Assembly (NCBI RefSeq): GCF_041146395.1
Contig: NC_090990.1
Coordinates: 50,079,501-50,143,500 of the forward strand
Source: Eulemur rufifrons
Taxonomy: Eukaryota > Chordata > Mammalia > Primates > Lemuridae
Direction of reading: 5' to 3'
Length of the DNA: 64,000 nucleotides
The translations under genes and the position numbers were made by a program. A model generated the notes under the pieces. It saw only the letters and a list, made by a program, of their open reading frames with translations, searched no databases and was not told where the DNA came from. Every line of letters starts with the position of its first letter. Positions within the stretch are counted from its first letter, which is position 1. Shown in pieces: positions 45,785 through 58,729 of the stretch.

Positions 45785-47140
45785 TGTGATAATCCATCCA
45801 TGCCAGATGCATTTATTGAGCACTGACTATATGCCAGGAGCAAAAATATACTAATAAATAATACAATCTTTCAGCATTAAGGATCGTTTTAATATAGGAA
45901 ATCGATACAGAAACAAATAATTATAGTGTTGTGATTCAGTATTTTAATTCAGATGTGAAAAAGATGCATGGGAAAATAGAGTAGTCACTCCAAGGTGACT
46001 CCCTTTGTCCTGGCTGTCGATGGTCTCAAGCCTAATTGAGTGATACAATAAAATACACAAGCAACTGCTTGGGTGCAGTGGCTCACACCTGTAATCTGAG
46101 CACTTCGGGGGGCCAAGGTGGGAGGATTGCATGAGTCCAGGAGTTTGAGGCTGCAATTATCTATGATCGTGCCACTGCACTCCAGCATGGGCAACAGAGT
46201 GAGACCCCCCCCATCTGTTAAAAAGAACAATGATAATAAACAAATAAATATACATAATAAATAAATAAAATATAGGACAAAATGCTTTATATCATAATTA
46301 TCTACAAAGTGTCAGATGCTGCTTCTGATGAAGGAGAGTTCTCTGTCATTTCTAGGGAAGGGAATGTGAGGGAAAGATTAAAACAAGGTTTGTGAAAGAT
46401 ATGGAACCATGATTGTGGTGGAACTTAGTAACAGTAAAGACAGGCAGAGGGGGAGTGGCTGGAGCAAAGACATTGGCCAAGGGCATATCTGTGACACAGC
46501 ACATTTTCCAGTTTACCTGGAGCACAGGGTGTAGATAAAGAAGCAGCAGGAACAGATGTTGGAAAAGTGGACCAGGGTCAAGGAGGGGGTCCAAACCTTA
46601 TCCTTTAGGTACTGAGGAAGTTTTTTTTGGATTTATGTACAAGGGGAAAGTGAACAAAACTGTGCTCTCTGAAGCTTAACGTATGATGAATCGAAATGGG
46701 GAGAGAGCCAAAGAAAGAACTGCTATAGCAATAGACCAGTGAGAAGTAATAAGAAGCAAAACAGAGGTGAGTACATTGGGAACAAAAAGGAGGGAACAGA
46801 TCTCCATGGTATTGCAGAGGCAGAGCAGCAGGCTTTGACAGTTGATGGGGTGTGGGAATGAGCAAGGTAATAAAGATGAGTCAGGATATTTTTTTTTTTC
46901 TTTTTTTTTTTTGCCTGGGTCACTGGCAGGATGCTATTACTATTGGCAGAAATAAGAAAGTCAGAAGGATGAGTTGTTTGAGGAAGGAATGATGGTAGTG
47001 AGTTTAATTCTTATTGAGGTCAGTGTGGATGGGAACAGTCCTGCAAAGTTTGGGAACATGGCATATGGACTGGATTTTGAAGGGCAAATTAAATTTGGAT
47101 AAATGTAGAGGAGACACACAAAGACCAGCATGCATGGAGG
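45785..47140 (-). repeat. L2 LINE, antisense, split by an Alu monomer
   Basis: Starts with 'gcatttattgagcactgact' and 'atatgccaggagcaaaaata' (antisense L2 end) and continues through body phrases such as 'gcaatagaccagtgagaagt' near 46730. The element at 46068-46230 interrupts it. The minus-strand open frames at 46352-46594 and 46605-46865 fall inside and are remnants or chance. Confidence 0.6.
46068..46230 (+). mobile_element. Alu-related monomer with left-arm start and right-arm end
   Basis: It begins as an Alu left arm (gggtgcagtggctcacacct, gtaatctgagcacttcgggg) and ends as a right arm (ttgaggctgcaattatctat, gatcgtgccactgcactcca, gcatgggcaacagagtgaga). The middle of a dimer is absent. It is followed by an A-rich tail to about 46270. 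It lacks the lemur linker, so it is older than the three full Alus. Confidence 0.85.
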
Positions 47141-47169
47141 TTCATGACTGGGAATATTTAAGGAAACCG

Positions 47170-47870
47170 TAGCAAGGAATATTATTTAATTCAGCAGATA
47201 TTTATTGAGTATTACTGGATTTTAAGTTCTATAATGTTCATCTGACTTGTTATCCCAAGCTTAAGATGGTGCCTAGCATTTGGTATGAGTTCAGTAAATG
47301 ATTTGCTGAATAGATAAATAAAGACCCCTTCCATGCCAAGAATTGTGCAAAATACCAGGAAGAGGCAGAGAAGAGTAAGTTTGTGCCCTCAAAATGTTCA
47401 TAGTCATCATGTGTGTGTATTTATTTTCAAAACAATGTGTTACATGGTAATAGAGTTATATGCAATGCACAGGAGGTGCATCCAAATGGGCTTCACAGAA
47501 AAAACATTGACATTCTCAGAAAATGAGTGGCATCTAAGAGGATGAACAGGAGCCCATTCCAGGCAGATAAGGAACTGGAGGAAGGCGTTCCAGGCAGAGA
47601 GTATTACATGTGCATAGGCATGGGCATTTGAAAGTGCATGAATTTTTGTTGGGGAAGCTATCAGATTCATAGGATATATATGGATAAGGGAAAAGGGAAA
47701 GATGAGATTGGCAGTGTAGACAATTGTAGACCATTTCTTAAAGGACCTTATTTATCATACTAACTGTGAGTTATTCTGAAGGGCTGGAGTACACTGAGGA
47801 ATTATGCAGAAAAGAGGCAATGTAAGAGTTATACTCTTAGGCATAGCTGCCAGCAAGAGTGAGACTGAGG
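47170..47870 (-). repeat. L2 LINE, antisense, second stretch
   Basis: 'ggaggaaggcgttccaggca', 'gagagtattacatgtgcata', 'tagaccatttcttaaaggac' and 'tgaagggctggagtacactg' follow antisense L2. It begins with a new 'cagcagatatttattgagta' end (47193), so it may be a separate copy rather than a continuation. A short sense L2 tail-like piece sits at 47250-47310. Confidence 0.5.
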
Positions 47871-47874
47871 AGAT

Positions 47875-48725
47875 CCAGCTTCCTACATACTAGAAGCATA
47901 CTCATACCCCTTAGGAAGGTCCCAGGAAAATTCCCAAGGAAGGGATTTTAAAAGATTTACTTGCTCGCTTCTCTTTCATCATTTGGCTTCACCTTTTGGA
48001 GCCTGGGTACTCTAATTACTATATGGCAACTTTGCCCTTTCCTTCCTACGAAACATTTGTTAAGAGAGCCCATGAAAACTTCCCACTACTAAAAGCCATT
48101 GGTGGCCATGAGAAGCACCCATGTTAACAGTTAAAAAACATAAGTTATATTGTGGCCTTTTAGCTTTTCCACTTCATAACTATGTGACGTGGGGATATAT
48201 TCATTAGTATATCTAAAGTTGAGTTTCTTCATCTGAAAAACAAGGCTAAAAGTTTATAAGTAAATACATGTATTTAATCAATTTGTTGAATTATGTTTAA
48301 ATCAGTAGATGTTAAAAGACAGGATACGTATTTTTCCCAAGTGTGCTTTTTTCTTACATTTGCAAATAAGAAGTTTTGTACCCAAACATATTATTCTTCC
48401 AAATTTTTTAAGGATGAAGATACATTTTTTAAAAAGCAGTAATTTAAAATTTCCTTTTGGTTAAATATAATTATTCTAAAAATGGCATATCTCTACATAT
48501 GCTTGGTTGGTAGAATTGAATATTACTTGCCTGTTTCTAGAATGTGACATAAGTGGGAATAAGACAATTATAGACAATTCTGGTAATGAATTTACCATAT
48601 AAGGTTTATGTGAGTGGATTGCTTAGTTAGATTGTTTTTTAAAGTTTCAGGTAGTCACGTTTCTTTTTTCCTGGTTTTCACTTTCTGTTTGACCTTAAGG
48701 GAAACTGTATTTATCTCAAACATTT
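47875..48725. other. No gene recognised
   Basis: AT-rich. Nothing is supported. Confidence 0.45.
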
Positions 48726-48729
48726 CTTA

Positions 48730-48985
48730 TCCACATGTCTTCACTATAATCATAATACTTGGTACCCCTGAAGTCCCTGACATCTGATGCTCATAAACTG
48801 CTTTATGAATGCAGACTTAGGCCTGTGGGCAAGACAACAAAAGCAGTCTACAGAGAAAGAGCATTTATTGGGTACTAATGATTGTACTGGGTGCTGTAGG
48901 GGATAACAAAATGGAGAAAGAATATTTCGGTGCTTTCAGGTAGCCTACAATTTAGCCAGACAGTCCAAACACAAATACCTTTTTG
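48730..48985. repeat. L2 pieces in opposite orientations
   Basis: 48730-48840 resembles a sense L2 tail (acttggtacccctgaagtcc). 48845-48985 is antisense (agcatttattgggtactaat, gattgtactgggtgctgtag). Confidence 0.5.
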
Positions 48986-48989
48986 AAGA

Positions 48990-50100
48990 AGAATAAAAGT
49001 AGTGCACATGGGAGTGTTTGGCATTGCCTTGGTGATAGGTCTTAACATTACCAAAGAAACATGGTCTCAGAGCTGGAATCCTAGATACCATAGTTTTCTC
49101 TTAGACAAATGGATGTTTTCCAGCTAAACTGGTTTATTCATTACTATTAACTTTGTAGCCAAAAATGGCTTACTAATTCATTTTGTGTTGGATTCAAAAT
49201 TAAAAAAAAAAAATTAAAACAAAACAAGACAAAAACTAATTTGGATTTTTTTTTTTTTTGGTAATTTCTTTAATTACAGGTAGTTTTGTTCCAAAACTGT
49301 TTAGTAACCAAAAGAAAAAGGATGTTGTCTTTAATATGTAGTTTATTCTCTCCACAAACATGTTAGTTGAAAGACCAGCAACCAAAGAAGGAGGTAAAAT
49401 GAAGCAGGGGTTATATACTAGGTATTCTCTTCTGCAGCTTGGCTTAGCACTAAGATGCCATGACCAGTCAGACAGCTTTTCAGAAATCATAAGCAGATGA
49501 ATGGGCCAGTTGTTTTTATTACAGAATTTTTTTATGAAGGAATTCTGAGGTGAATTGGAAAGCAGCTCTATTTAGGATTAGTTCTGTGGAAGTTTGGATC
49601 ACAGCAGATTTGACATAAAAAGTGCTAGCTGTATGCCTAGACAGTCCCAGCTGTTGCATCTGCAACTACAGTGGAGAGTTCTGCCCACCTCCGTGTGTCT
49701 AAGGGGCTTCTCCATCTGCCATTTCTGTACTCTGGCCTTCTATAATATGATAAATTGCTTCTAATTAGTATGGTGGACAATTTTTCCTTCTCTGGATAAT
49801 ATCTCAGCATATAACATAACATCCAACGTGACTTTGGCAGTTCAGAACTGAGCTTATACAACATGCATTACTTATGTTCACGGTCATAAAGAATTGTAAA
49901 TTATTTGTCGAGGAATATATTAATACATTCACCACAATATAAACATGAAATACTTTTTTTTCCAATTTAAATGTTCAACCCTGCTATGTGGATCCTTTTT
50001 TTAAACAAACTTTGACAATACCTTGGCTAGGTTCTATAGCTTTCTAGTCATTTCTCAGTTATTAAAACTTAGTTTTGCCCAGTTTAAAACTTTAACTCAT
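48990..50100. other. No gene recognised
   Basis: Contains only A-rich and T-rich tracts (49200-49260). Minus-strand frames at 49236-49490 and 49637-49864 lack support. Confidence 0.45.
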
Positions 50101-50985
50101 ATGTGATTCAAAGCTCTCTCTCCTTATACTGTGGGCTAGAACTATAACCCTGACTTTACTGTCGGGGTTAGGTATGGCCTGGATCTGAGATACTCTCTAT
50201 GTTTTACTCTTTGAGGTTAAGCTCTTCTGGTTTGAGAAAAGGTGGGTAGAATGAAGAATAAGGAAGCAGAAACCTTGTGTATAGTTGGTCTCAAATTGGT
50301 GATGCTGGAAAGTGTCCCTGCTGTCCTTGCAGTCCATCCTGGTTCTGGCTGATCCTGGTGGCTTCTGTCAATGTGGAACAACGTCCACCTAAGTTCTGTG
50401 CATGGTCTTCTTCAAGGAGTGATCAGCTCCTGCTCCCTCTATGCCCAAGGACTCCTTCAGATTGAGGGAGTCAGTTCTTGAGTTCTGCATCTCCTTTCTC
50501 TGGATGAGTGTCACTTTACAGGCTCCATGAGAACCTCCAATTTCTCTCCAGTGCCTTCTCAGGGGCTTAGAGAATAGGGAAGTAGGTTCCCATCTTGTTC
50601 TTCAGAGTACACTGTACCATAGTCTCTTTATGCCTTGCTGGCCTGGCCATTTCAGAGGCCTTTCCAGCTTCAGATATCTTTTTCAGAAAAGAATCCCAAT
50701 CCCTATCCTCACATATCCCTCAAACTTCAGAGCTTATATTCTAAGCTTTCCCTCTTCTTGTCCAACTCCATGACAGCCCAGGTAGGCCTGCAGGTTATTT
50801 TCTCCCTGGAAAGCATCCAAACAGGGTGGATGCCAGGACTTGTATTTTCTATGAATGAATCCCTTGGAGCCTCTTTCACTTAGTTGTGGCAAGGGGAAAG
50901 CAAAGAGAGAGGAGGGAGCGACCTCTCTCCATGAGCTCTGCACTCCCCCAAGCTTATGGGGACTGACAGCAAGCTTTAGTAGACT
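50100..50985. other. GC-richer block, unassigned
   Basis: This 0.9-kb stretch is less AT-rich than its surroundings and contains overlapping short frames on both strands (+ 50277-50465, + 50635-50883, - 50734-50943). No repeat family, CpG island or exon structure can be supported. It could be an old LTR or single-copy sequence. Confidence 0.3.
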
Positions 50986-50989
50986 GGGT

Positions 50990-51340
50990 TAAATATTGGA
51001 TAAGTTATATTTCCATAGATAAACATTGGGGAAGATTGTGGGATTTCAGATAGAGAGACAATAACGAACAGAGAGTTGAGAAATCATATAACATGTTTAG
51101 AGACAAGGAAATAGGCTAGTTTGATTGTGGGCTAAAGAGGTATTAAAAAGTCAAGTTGCACAAAGGAGAACAATTTGGGACATATCATGAAGGGCGTTGA
51201 ATACCAGGTTGATGAGGTTCAAATTGTTAATAACTTAATTTAAGAAAGGTTATGGGGCTAAGATGTTAAGAATACAGCTGTGAGCAAAACAGAGGGGCAA
51301 ATGCTTCCAAGTTTGGACATTGCATTTCTAAGGCTTTTTA
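50990..51340 (-). repeat. L2-like, antisense (weak)
   Basis: 'gacatatcatgaagggcgtt' followed by 'gaataccaggttgatgaggt' resembles the L2 antisense body. Low support. Confidence 0.3.
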
Positions 51341-51878
51341 CAGATAGTAGTAAGTGGTTCTGAAAGCTGTAGAATTTTAGCTGTGTATCTGGTGCTTGTC
51401 AGAGTTACTTCATTTATAGGTATAGAGAGTCCTAATAGTTTTTATTTCAGTCATCTAACACAAATAGAGTCTTTTTTTTTAATCAGAAATTTGTATTATA
51501 AGCAATTTCTTACCTTTTAGCAGATAAGCCTAATAAAATGTACCAATCCATGATAATCTTTACTTAGAGTTACAGAGAAACCAGCACATTCTTTGTATAC
51601 AGTAAATAATTCTTCCCTTGTATTGATTCAATGTAGGAAGAATTGTAACACTACAGCAGCAAAATGGAATTGAATTATTGTTGAACACATTAACTGTTGT
51701 GGATTGCAAAAAACAGTTTTCTGCTAATAGTCATAACATTTTCTTATATTGTTGGGCAATAGTATTGATTACTTCTGTTATGATAATTATTTTAAACAGT
51801 GCAGTAGTATATTATAACAATAAAACAACAATATACTAATAAGACATAGCATAATATTGAGATCTTACTATATGCCTT

Positions 51879-52550
51879 CCTTGGCGTGGATGCGGAGAGA
51901 CAGGAACACTCATACACTGCTGGTGGGACTGCAAACTAGTGCAACCTCTGTGGAAAGCAATATGGAGATACCTTAAACAGATACAAGCAGACCTACCATT
52001 TGATCCAGCAATCCCATTATTGGGCCATCTACCCAAAAGAACAAAAGACATTCTATAAAAAAGATGTCTGCACCCGAATGTTTATAGCAGCACAATTCAC
52101 AATTGCAAAGATGTGGAAACAACCCCAGTGCCCATCAATACATGAGTGGATTAATAAAATGTGGTATATGTATACCACGGAGTATTACTCAACTATAAGA
52201 AATAATGGGGATATAGAATCTCTTATGTTCTCCTGGATAGAGTTGGAATCCATTCTACTAAGTGAAGTATCCCAAGAATGGAAAAACAAGCACCACATGT
52301 ACTCACCCTCAAATTGGTTTCACTGACCATCACCTAAGAGCACATTCAGGAATAACATTAATCGGGTGTCGGGCAGATGTGGGGGTAGGGAGGGGATGGG
52401 TGTATACATACATAATGAGTGCAATGCGCACTGTCTAGGGGATGGACACGCTTGAAGCTCTGACTCGGGGCGGGGGAGGGGGCGCGGTGGAAACAACCCA
52501 AGTGCCCATCAATACATGAGTGGATTAATAAAATGTGGTATATGTATACC
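51879..52550 (+). mobile_element. Strepsirrhine-type L1 fragment with repeated 3' segment and no poly-A
   Basis: ORF2 C-terminal region (ggcgtggatgcggagagaca, tgctggtgggactgcaaact, ctcctggatagagttggaat), with the frame open at 52000-52326 (108 codons). It continues into the 3' UTR and a G-rich tract (52467-52486). At 52487 it jumps back: 52487-52550 repeats 52113-52176 (63 of 64 identical). The element then ends at cagagtaaaag without the normal 3' end or a poly-A tail. No target duplication is visible. Confidence 0.9.
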
Positions 52551-52555
52551 CAGAG

Positions 52556-53100
52556 TAAAAGTCAAATTCCTTAGGATAGCCTACAAAGCTTCACACAGAT
52601 TAGCCTCAGTCAGTTCTCTTTTCCCACCCCTCACTGCATTCCCAATATGGTGGTGTCCTTGCTCTTTCTCAAACACACCAGGCACAATCCCACCCCAGGA
52701 ATGATTCTCATGATTCTACCCCTTAGCATTTCTGTTCTCTTTGCTTTTTGTTTTTATTTTTTTAAATTTATTTATTTTTGCATAGGTATCCACACTGCTT
52801 CTCTCAACATCAGCAAAATTTTATTCAAAGTCATCTTTTTTGTTAAGTCTTCCCTGATCAACCTATTTAAAGTTGTACTCCTCTCCTCACGGTTCCCCTT
52901 CTTTTCTCTATTTTATTCAGTAGCATTTATTATCATTCAACATAGCTGAATATTTCATTAATTCATTGTTATTTCCCTTTATCCTACCTAGAATGTAATT
53001 TTTTTCTATTTTAATCACTGGACCATCTCTGTTGCTGAAAACATCATTGAGCACATAGTACACACTGCAGAGATATTTGTTGAATAAATGAATATTTGAA
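52556..53100 (+). repeat. L2 LINE 3' end, sense
   Basis: 'ttccttaggatagcctacaa', 'ttgctctttctcaaacacac', 'agtcttccctgatcaaccta', 'tatttaaagttgtactcctc' and the tail 'cacatagtacacactgcaga', 'tttgttgaataaatgaatat' give the complete L2 3' end. Confidence 0.9.
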
Positions 53101-56100
53101 GTAAGATATCTTAGTGATCAGATATTTGTGCCTTCTGGACTTGGTATTTCTTTGCCCTTGACAGTGTTGTACAAAAACTTGCAGGTTCCTAATCTATGAT
53201 TCCCTTTTTTTCCCAGGTGTCACCTAGGCCACTCATGTTGCCATGTTCTGTTTTTTGCAGGCAAGTCATATAATACACTAGCCTGGATCTTTCTTTTGTA
53301 TCCAGACGTATTTTCCTGGCTTTGCACACTGGTTACTTTGCTTGAACTTGGAAGTCCCCAAATAGACTAAGGTATATATCTTTTGGAGTGGGTTATTTCT
53401 ATTGAGAACTAATTTCATTATTTGTTGTTTCTTTCTGAAGGTTTCATTCTCAGATGGCAACATTAATTTAAGTTCCAGGGCAACTCATTGCAGTCACTAG
53501 GAACCACTGTGAAAGTGTTGAAAATGAGTTCAGTTCAGCTGTGAGCATTTGAATTCATATAATCAGTGTTTATTCCTTGCCACCTCCTTATTATAAATGG
53601 TAGTTAGGTGTACAGGCCAACCCACAAAAGCCTATTTTATCCCCATGAAGCTTAACTGTAATTCTAATAATATCATTCTACATACCGGACTTGTAATCTT
53701 TTTTGTATGAGAAAAGTATCCAAGTTTTAAGCTACTATGAGGGCTATCTGGCTGCAAGTTCCAAGAAATTAATCTACAAACATTTTTGAAATACAGCTTG
53801 ATGACAAGTTGGGGTTTACGTTTACTTGGAAGTATTCATTATCTTGGATAAAATGTGACAATCAATGTGATTAAATGTTGTATACAGCAACCGGAAGTTT
53901 AAAAGTGTTAAGTAGTAACTTTTAGACTTAGTGATTTAACTTCATTGTTTTTTTTTATCCTTTCATCCAAATATTGTGGTCCTTCATTCCAGGCTGTATT
54001 TTATTCATTTGTGTCTATATCTCCTGGTTAGCAAATCAGATATTAGGATTGGCTGTTTTAGCATTTGAAAGTTGAGTGATTTTGTTAACAGAAGGACAGA
54101 GAATTTATCACAGAATGGCAAGGGACCATTCTTATGGCCCTTGTTTGTTTGCCAAGCGACCTCTGAACAGGGTGAATGGGAGACTGGTGATGCAGTTAGC
54201 ATTTGTGTAGATAATCAGCATTCTTGCCAACATGATGCAGTAGCTATGGTCCCTTAGAATTGCAGGGTGACCTATAGAAAAAAAAAACAGCATCCTCCAG
54301 AAAAGGGAGCAAAATTCCAGATCTCATGATGGCCATTAAGAACATGAGATTAGACTACATGATATCTCCAGTTTGATTCAACTCCTTTAGAAAGGATTCT
54401 GTACATGTCTTGATCTTTGTATACTTCCGCCTTTATTCCATTATTTCACAATTCCCCATTCTGTAATAGACCGTTACGAAGAGAAGAAGGAAGAGGGAGC
54501 CTTTTTTTCCATTTCAGAGATGATTGCCTTTGGCAGTATGTGAATTCTTATTTTTTCTTTGGAGCTGTTTGAATTTTATTATATACTGTACTACCACACT
54601 TGGGCATCTATTCAACCTCAGATATTTGTGCATTGCCTTTCGGTGTCCAGCATTTCTCAAACTGGCATCCATAGATCTTCTGGATCTCTGAGATCTTATT
54701 TTTGGTTATCCATGTGTACAGTGAGAATGTTTAGATTTTCTATTCAGTGATATTGAATAATACAAAATGTTCTGGATTACCTGGATGCCCATTTTGCATT
54801 GAGTTTACATTTACATTGGAACAAAGTGAAGGTCAATTGAAGTCACAATAACTAATGCAAAGTTCAGCCTTAGTTTGGATTGAGGAAAGAGTTCAGAAAT
54901 TTTGTCACCACAGGACCCGGGGACAAGGATATCAAATATTACAAAATAACATGTACTATGCCATATCACATTTACCTTTCAAGTGAATATACTGGGTGAT
55001 TGGGTAGATGCTATCTTTGTATAAATTACAACATTTCTTTCTTTTTGTTTTGCAATGTAATGAAGATTCTTTCATAAACAATATTTTTAAAATTTAGTAT
55101 TGTACTTTGGTGTACAAATATGTTGATTGTCACATAAAATGACAAATTGGTTGTCAAAAAGAAGTTTGCTGTTAAAAAAGGAAAACATTGAAAATTAATC
55201 AATGGTCAATATATGCTCAAAACAACAATAATTAAGCCAATGGTAACTGACATAAAATGTAAAAATAGTGTAGATAAATATAGCTTTCCACCAGGATTCT
55301 CCATGTTGGCAATTCAGTCTTAGAAGAACATATATCACATTAAATCAATGAAGTTAAAGTGATTGCTTGTTAGGAAATTTCTCCACTCTTCTTATTTCCC
55401 TATAGAGAGATACACATTAGAAAAGCACTTCAGACATCTTGCCCCAACCCTCTTCTTGTCCATGGAAGAGGAGTGAATTACATGGTTGGAGGATGAGAAC
55501 ACGGTCCATGTTTTTTGATTAGGTAGAGCTAATCTATTGAAATACTATAGACATTATGAATTCAATCTCTCTCTTATTCATATTCTCTCTCTCTCTCCCC
55601 ATCTGTTTTCTACTCTCTACCTTGGACCAGTACAAATCTGTGATCCTGTATAAATCATGGCTGCTCTGTAGACCCAAACTTCCTACAAGTAGGCTGTGCC
55701 AAGATTTGGACTTGGAAGGGTTAAGGCAGATAATGCTTATCTTCATAATAAGCCATGATATTTTGATCTCCACTTGTCTGCCTCTGTCTCTTGTTTGGTT
55801 CCAATCTTAGGAAAGGGAGGCTTAATCATTACTGAGCCTCTCAAACCCAACAGTTCTGCTTAGTTTTATGATTATATGGAAACTATGTGCAAAACATTTC
55901 ATTAATTTTTATGTTATATAAATATAACTAAAACTATAATGAAAATAATTTAAGCCAACACAAAAAATCCCTGAGCATGCTTTTCCTTTAATGTGCATCC
56001 ATATATCACTTGAGTTAGAGAAAATCCAAGAGAACTGTCACTAGCATACTCAAACTCAATCAAAATCAAGACTAAAGCAATTCCTCTAAAAACATTTTTT

Positions 56101-56185
56101 AAAATAAAGTAAATTTTAAAAAATATTTTTAGAATATAATTGTGATGATAAATAGTTTTTAATTTCCCTGAATTTGCCATAAAAA
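53101..56185. other. No gene recognised in 3.1 kb
   Basis: AT-rich, no clear repeats. A TC microsatellite lies at 55583-55600. Open frames such as + 55556-55810 partly come from that simple repeat. The stretch 54620-54730 has a weak DNA-transposon look (cagcatttctcaaactggca) that I cannot confirm. Confidence 0.4.
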
Positions 56186-56189
56186 TAAT

Positions 56190-56895
56190 TAAAAAAAAAA
56201 AACCCAACTAGGATAGCAGGGCCCAGAACCCACAAACAATATCTATCATGAAACTATCTGACAAGATATGAATCCCAAAATATGAGGAGGTTAGTTAAGA
56301 TCACCAGCAGCAAAAACAGCGATGTCATAGTAACCTCTAGTTGTGACTACCCATCTCCTAGAAATAAAATAGAAGAACATGTCAAACCCCACTATAGGAC
56401 TATAATCAGCAGATTCTGGTCTATGGGAAGAAACTCTGCTGAAGAAATATTATCTTTAACAAATAGCTAAAAGTGTAAAAAAGGATAGTTTAAAGATACT
56501 TCAGAGGCATATTGACATATTGATCAGCTGCAATGCATGGCTTATATTTGGATCTTGACTCAAACAAATTATAAAAATTAGAAGAAAATTTAGAAAATAT
56601 AAATATAGCTGAGTGATTATATTAAGCAATTATGATGAATTAAAGTTCTTAGATGTGATAATAGTGTTGTGATTATTTTTAAAAGAATTTCTAACTTTCA
56701 GAGATGCATAATGAAATATTTACATGTAAAATAATATATCATCTAGAAAGGAAGATACAAAATGTGGTATAGATGGAATAAGATTGGCCATGAGTTAATA
56801 ATTATTGAAGCTAGATGATTGAGGTACATTATACTATTCTCTCTACTGTGGAATATATTTGAAATTTCATATGATAAATTTTTCTAAAAAAAAAT
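56190..56895 (+). repeat. Old L1M (L1ME-like) 3' end, sense
   Basis: 'ctttcagagatgcataatga', 'ggtatagatggaataagatt', 'ggccatgagttaataattat' and 'ctattctctctactgtggaa' give the L1ME 3' UTR, ending in a poly-A at 56886-56894. The part before 56460 is diverged L1 3' sequence. Confidence 0.75.
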
Positions 56896-56899
56896 CCAT

Positions 56900-57945
56900 T
56901 AACAGCACAAAAGGACATTTAGATGAGACTATAAGTGCCAGACGATGAGCTATTAGACTTTAGAGAAAGGAAGTGTTTTCATGGTTCCAAGAAAAGGAAG
57001 ACCAACACAGATTTTAAAATCCTGTGTATCTAGTAAAAATATTTCCAGTTCTGTTCAGATAGTAAGGCTTCCTAGCAATCTGCAATAGCAGGTAAGTGTA
57101 AAGGCATTTCTTTCTAACTTAGGATTATAGTTCTGTTCTGGCAGTTAAAAAGGTCTATCCAGTAGATTGGCAATTCCTCCAAACATTTATCAAACCAGGG
57201 CTTCTTAATGGGTGTGCTGAGAATGATTGACTTTAGCCCCTGTGAAAGCTGGGGCATCTGAATACCTGGGCTAAGACTTCTAGTCTCTAGATGTATGTAG
57301 CTTTGTCTTTTTTGTCTTAATGTTCTATAAAGATATTGTCATTTTTAAAAATATGTATCATGCCCTAAAAATGCTTGGCCAGCACTAGACTATCCTGTAA
57401 ATATGACTTGAGATTCCCTTTACTTAGGAACTATTCTCTACGCCCTACATAATTGTTCAGAACAGTTAGCGTTTTTTCTCAAACAAATGTACACTTCAGA
57501 GAGAAGCAGATGTCAATCAGTCAACTGACATGCATTTATTGATTTCCTAGACATGGTGAGGAGGGAGGATACATACTTTGTCTTACCATTTGTTATCTAT
57601 ACAAATTCCTTTATTTCTCCACTAGCTCTGATATTACACTCATTTTATGGTGATTTAATAAACTTTTAACGAGTGGATAACAAGTCCAACTCAGGGTTGG
57701 ATTCTTGAGATAAGGAGATGAATATGGGAGACATGGTTCTCACTTTCTTGTTCTTTTCTTAATTCTCAATCTCTTTGTCCTCATTGCTAAATCTGACACT
57801 GATAATCTCTGCCTTATAGAAACTTTATAATTCTTAAGTTTCCGGATGACTCCTTAGACTCCCTCTGCCTCAAAATTATTCCATTTTTCTAAAAATTCAC
57901 TGATTGATGCTGCCTCTAATGAAATACAGGCATTTCTATCATTAT
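56900..57945. other. No gene recognised
   Basis: Nothing is supported. Confidence 0.45.
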
Positions 57946-57949
57946 TATC

Positions 57950-58295
57950 TCCCATTCACTTAACAGTAGTTGAATATCCTACCGTGTTCCAAGACTTAGG
58001 AACCTGGCTCTCCAGCAGGAGACAGAGATGGCTAAATGCAGTGATAGTGCAAGAACGTACAATGAATAAAGAGGGTTCCCAAGCACACTGCCTGGCGGCT
58101 AAAGGAGGGCTCCACAGAGACTGAAAATTAGCCTGGGTTTCCAAGGGTGACATGCAGAGTTGGCTTGACATTTTATTTCCACTGCTTCTCCCTCCTCTAT
58201 ATAGCTGGGATTACCTATAGCATTCACTCCTTCATTCATTGAACAAATATTTATCAAGCCCCTACTATGTGGCAGGAACTCTGCTAGGCACTGAT
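57950..58295 (-). repeat. L2 pieces, antisense
   Basis: 58215-58295 is clear ('cattgaacaaatatttatca', 'agcccctactatgtggcagg', 'aactctgctaggcactgatt'). 57960-58120 is a weaker antisense L2 match. The two may be separate copies. Confidence 0.6.
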
Positions 58296-58499
58296 TCAGC
58301 AGGTGAATGGCCACCAAGCCAGCAAAGAGACACTATGGGGAATATAGATAATCTGGGTTAGGGCTGGGGAGTGGTACAGGGTCAGAGATTCACAGATCCC
58401 GTCCAGACAGGGGAATGGAAAACCCAGTCTGATTCTTGGCAGATGTTGTGTCCTCTGGAACATGGGATAGGAGTATAAGCAGACAGCTTTGGAAATACA

Positions 58500-58725
58500 G
58501 GCATCTAATGAAGTTAAATCATTTTCCATTTCAGTACAATCTGTATCATTTACATGAATTCACATCCCAAATATGTTATTTTGGGCAAAGTTATCCATTC
58601 TGTGCCTTTGTGTCCATATTTGTAGGATGAAGAAAAGGGTAGCTACCCTACAAGTTCTTGGGAGTATTAAATGTAATTTATATGATTAAAGAGTTTTGTC
58701 ACCTGAAGGTGCTCAATAAATGTAA
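58500..58725 (+). repeat. MIR-like, sense
   Basis: 'aagttaaatcattttccatt', 'ccatatttgtaggatgaaga' and 'gtgctcaataaatgtaattg' fit MIR order. Confidence 0.45.
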
Positions 58726-58729
58726 TTGT

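Noticed and set aside
52000..52326. 108-codon open frame
   Set aside because: Part of the C-terminal region of L1 ORF2 in a truncated copy.
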